Assembly: GCF_016801025.1 (NCBI RefSeq)
Contig: NZ_CP068983.1
Span: 4,084,501-4,148,500, forward strand
Length of the DNA stretch: 64,000 nucleotides
Reading direction: 5' to 3'
DNA from: Paradevosia shaoguanensis
Lineage (GTDB): Bacteria > Pseudomonadota > Alphaproteobacteria > Rhizobiales > Devosiaceae
Below the pieces are notes generated by a model, which was not told where the DNA came from, ran no database searches, and saw only the letters and a list, made by a program, of their open reading frames with translations. This document shows, piece after piece, positions 61,685 to 64,000 of the stretch. The translations under genes and the position numbers were made by a program. Position 1 is the stretch's first letter; every line of letters starts with the position of its first letter.

Positions 61685-61717
61685 AAAAGGAAAGGCGGCC
61701 CGTGAGCCGCCTTTCCT
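61685..61717 (-). terminator. Terminator of ssb
   Basis: AGGAAAGGCGGC...GCCGCCTTTCCT is a 12-bp stem with a 6-base loop followed by TTTT on the - strand, 20 bases past the ssb stop. Confidence 0.92.
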
Positions 61718-61736
61718 GTCTCTGCCCTGCCCGTTC

Positions 61737-62240
61737 TCAGAACGGGATGTCGTCGTCCATGCCGCCGGACTCGAAGGCCGGGGCGCTGGAGGGACGACGG
61801 CTCTGGCCGCCGCCGCCACCCGAAGATGGGCCACCGAAGCCGCCTTCGCCGCCACGCGGGCCGGAGAAACCGCCGCCCTCGTTGTCGCCGCGTCCATCGA
61901 GCATCGTCAGGTTCGAATTGAAGTTCTGCAGCACGACCTCGGTCGAATAGCGGTCCTGCCCGCTCTGGTCCTGCCACTTGCGCGTCTGCAGCGCGCCTTC
62001 GATGTAGACCTTGCTGCCCTTGCGCAGATATTGCTCGGCCACCTTGGTGAGACCTTCATTGAAGATCACCACGCGGTGCCATTCCGTCCGTTCCTTGCGC
62101 TCGCCGGTATTGCGATCGCGCCAGGTATCGGTCGTGGCCACGCTCAGGTTCACCACCTTGCCGCCGCTCGGCAGCGACCGGACTTCGGGGTCGTTCCCCA
62201 GATTGCCGATCAATATGACCTTGTTGACGCTGCCCGCCAT
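61737..62240 (-). CDS. ssb: Single-stranded DNA-binding protein
   Basis: SSB (167 residues) has an N-terminal OB fold ([34 protein letters not shown]), a Gly/Ser-rich linker and the conserved acidic tip MDDDIPF that recruits repair and replication proteins. ATG 62240 is the family start; the longer frame adds 19 unrelated residues. It is divergent from uvrA, with two LexA-type boxes in the gap, as in other alphaproteobacteria. Confidence 0.97.
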   Translation of the reverse strand: MAGSVNKVILIGNLGNDPEVRSLPSGGKVVNLSVATTDTWRDRNTGERKERTEWHRVVIFNEGLTKVAEQYLRKGSKVYIEGALQTRKWQDQSGQDRYSTEVVLQNFNSNLTMLDGRGDNEGGGFSGPRGGEGGFGGPSSGGGGGQSRRPSSAPAFESGGMDDDIPF

Positions 62241-62359
62241 CGCCTGTCCTTCCGTATTCGTTCTGGCTGAGGCCCGTGGCCCCGCCGTTTGGCGCACCTT
62301 AAGCGGTTGTGCCGCTCCGCGCCCTCCTTGATTTCAAGTCTTCAACAGTTGCGGGCGTC

Positions 62360-62374
62360 GTTCCCCATATGTTC
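62360..62374. promoter_or_regulatory. SOS box 1 (LexA site) between ssb and uvrA
   Basis: GTTCCCCATATGTTC is an exact match to the alphaproteobacterial LexA site GTTC-N7-GTTC. It lies 120 bases upstream of the ssb start. Confidence 0.8.
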
Positions 62375-62456
62375 TACGATTGGCAGGAAATGTCAAGTAT
62401 TCCGGGCGTTCCCGCCGCGCACGCAATAGCGATTCACACTTGACCGAATCCACCTT

Positions 62457-62471
62457 GTTCCGCTTATGTTC
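62457..62471. promoter_or_regulatory. SOS box 2 (LexA site) upstream of uvrA
   Basis: GTTCCGCTTATGTTC is a second exact GTTC-N7-GTTC match, 211 bases before the uvrA ATG. The rest of the 62241-62681 gap holds no gene. Confidence 0.85.
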
Positions 62472-62681
62472 CTTCCGCTAGACTAACAGCGGCGCCGGGT
62501 CCATCCCGACCCTCGACGCCGGAAGACGGGACAGCGGCAAAGCCAGGCGCAGCAAGCTCCGCTTGCGAAATTGCGTCCGCGCGCCTATCTCCCGGTCTTG
62601 GCCCAGCCAAGACAAGACCGCATCGTAGGAATATCGTCGCTCTGCCCCCGCGCGGAGCGACCTAGAGCCGTGGACCGGAAC

Positions 62682-64000
62682 ATGCCCGACAATAACAATC
62701 GTGAGATCGTCATTCGCGGCGCCAAGGAGCACAACCTCAAGTCGATCGACCTGCGGTTGCCGCGCGACAAGCTCATCGTGATGACGGGCCTTTCGGGCTC
62801 GGGCAAGTCCTCGCTGGCATTCGATACGATCTATGCCGAAGGGCAGCGCCGTTATGTCGAGAGCCTTTCGGCCTATGCCCGCCAGTTCCTCGAAATGATG
62901 CAGAAGCCGGACGTCGAGCAGATCGACGGACTCTCGCCGGCCATCTCGATCGAGCAGAAGACCACCTCGCGCAACCCGCGCTCGACGGTGGGCACGGTCA
63001 CCGAGATCTACGACTATCTCCGTCTTCTCTACGCGCGCGTTGGCATTCCCTATTCGCCAGCGACGGGCCTGCCGATCGAAAGCCAGACCGTTTCGCAGAT
63101 GGTCGACAAGGTACTGGCGCTGCCCGAAGGCACGCGCCTCTACCTGCTCTCGCCCATGGTTCGCGGCCGCAAGGGCGAATACAAACGCGAGCTCAACGAC
63201 CTCATGCGCAAGGGCTTCCAGCGCGTGAAGATCGATGGCGAGTTCTACGACATCGAGGACGCGCCGAGCCTCGACAAGAAGCTCAAGCACGACCTCGAAG
63301 TGGTGGTTGATCGCCTGGTGGTATCGCCGGACATCTCCTCGCGCCTGTCGGAAAGCTTCGAGACGGCACTCAAGCTGGCCGAGGGCATCGCGCTCGTCGA
63401 ATATGCCGACGAGACCGAGGCCGATGGTTCGCCGCGACGCATCACGTTCTCGGAAAAGTTCGCCTGCCCGGTTTCCGGCTTCACCATTGCCGAGATCGAA
63501 CCGCGCCTCTTCTCGTTCAACAACCCGTTCGGCGCCTGCCCGGTCTGCGACGGCCTGGGCACCGAGCAGAAGATCGACCCCGATCTGGTTGTGCCCGATG
63601 CATCGCTGTCGCTGCGCGACGGCGCCATCCTGCCCTGGTCCAAGACTTCGGCACCCTATTACCTGCAGACGCTGGAAGCGGTGGCAAAGCATTACGGCGC
63701 CTCGACTGGCTCCGCCTGGGAGGATCTTTCCGAGGAAGCGCGGCAGGCCATTCTCTATGGCACCGGCAAGACGGCGATCAATTTCGTCTATGACGACGGG
63801 CTGCGCACCTACAAGACCACCAAGCCGTTCGAAGGCGTGATCGGCAATCTCGAGCGCCGCTACAAGGAAACCGAATCCGCCGGCATGCGCGAAGAGATCG
63901 AGCGCTATATGTCCTCGGCGCCGTGCCTGGCCTGTGGCGGCTATCGGCTGAAGCCCGAGGCGCTGGCGGTCAAGATCAACGGCCTCCATATCGGCCAGGT
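62682..64000 (+). CDS. uvrA: Excinuclease ABC subunit A, cut by the right edge
   Basis: The first 439 codons of UvrA, the damage-recognition ATPase of nucleotide excision repair. It has Walker [17 protein letters not shown] (residues 36-51), the family stretch [19 protein letters not shown] and [18 protein letters not shown], and the first zinc-module region (FACPVSGFT, then [15 protein letters not shown]), where the second Cys of the first pair is Ser. ATG 62682 is chosen; GTG 62670 in frame is possible. A long open frame on the opposite strand is a shadow. LexA boxes upstream imply SOS induction, and Mfd at 14 kb is its partner. Confidence 0.97.
   Translation, partial: MPDNNNREIVIRGAKEHNLKSIDLRLPRDKLIVMTGLSGSGKSSLAFDTIYAEGQRRYVESLSAYARQFLEMMQKPDVEQIDGLSPAISIEQKTTSRNPRSTVGTVTEIYDYLRLLYARVGIPYSPATGLPIESQTVSQMVDKVLALPEGTRLYLLSPMVRGRKGEYKRELNDLMRKGFQRVKIDGEFYDIEDAPSLDKKLKHDLEVVVDRLVVSPDISSRLSESFETALKLAEGIALVEYADETEADGSPRRITFSEKFACPVSGFTIAEIEPRLFSFNNPFGACPVCDGLGTEQKIDPDLVVPDASLSLRDGAILPWSKTSAPYYLQTLEAVAKHYGASTGSAWEDLSEEARQAILYGTGKTAINFVYDDGLRTYKTTKPFEGVIGNLERRYKETESAGMREEIERYMSSAPCLACGGYRLKPEALAVKINGLHIGQ

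Noticed and set aside
62478-63989. A 503-residue - strand open frame at the right edge
   Set aside because: It is the antisense of uvrA, which carries unmistakable Walker and UvrA motifs and runs off the window.

Overview
The window is GC-rich, densely packed chromosomal DNA from an alphaproteobacterium, most likely of the order Hyphomicrobiales (Rhizobiales) and possibly Devosia-like. The order is inferred from the gene set (tig, clpP, clpX, lon and hupB followed by tRNA-Val and tRNA-Asp; sdhE overlapping mfd and divergent from recG; glnB-glnA), from an IalB-family and three Omp25/RopB-like outer-membrane proteins, and from LexA boxes of the alphaproteobacterial GTTC-N7-GTTC type. The genus is a guess. 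There is no rRNA operon, insertion sequence, prophage, CRISPR array or recognisable defence island.

Layout. 0-5 kb: two small paralogous unknown proteins, a divergent MFS exporter/HxlR regulator pair with a clear operator region, an ArsR-rhodanese fusion and a GGDEF diguanylate cyclase. 5-13 kb: a UvrD-type helicase, a solitary cytochrome c oxidase subunit I gene, terC-qor, and a YeeE/YedE sulfur-transport pair whose second gene overlaps a UbiH-like FAD monooxygenase. 13-20.5 kb: ialB, then sdhE-mfd divergent from recG. 20.5-28.5 kb: a gene-poor kilobase, three tandem outer-membrane beta-barrel proteins and a heterodimeric ABC exporter. 28.5-31.7 kb: exoD, a Nudix hydrolase, a small membrane protein, tRNA-Asp, a PEBP-like protein, tRNA-Val and hupB.

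31.8-43.6 kb: a TetR/membrane-protein/SDR locus and a TetA-like MFS gene lie between hupB and lon. A divergent pair of citrate-synthase homologues (one carrying a DNA-binding head) and an rsm22 gene lie between lon and clpX; clpX and clpP follow. 43.7-49.5 kb: a small unknown protein, a P450, the bifunctional NAD(P)H-hydrate repair enzyme, tig, tRNA-Leu and a DHFR-like reductase. 49.6-54 kb: glnB-glnA behind a sigma54 promoter with two NtrC-like sites, an SMR pump and an ABC-F ATPase. 54-64 kb: gyrA with unusual quinolone-pocket residues, a divergent HxlR/QorB pair, an RND/MMPL exporter overlapping a secreted protein, and ssb divergent from uvrA with two SOS boxes between them. UvrA is cut by the right edge.

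Working themes. DNA repair is well represented (UvrD-like, Mfd, RecG, SSB, UvrA, GyrA), as is protein quality control (Lon, ClpXP, trigger factor, with RpoH-like promoters at lon and clpP). Nitrogen assimilation (GlnB/GlnA) is under NtrC. Several efflux genes are paired with local regulators. The least explained signals lie outside genes: a family of large nested inverted repeats in intergenic gaps, and two diverged copies of an AT-rich element about 17 kb apart. No convincing new multi-gene system was found.
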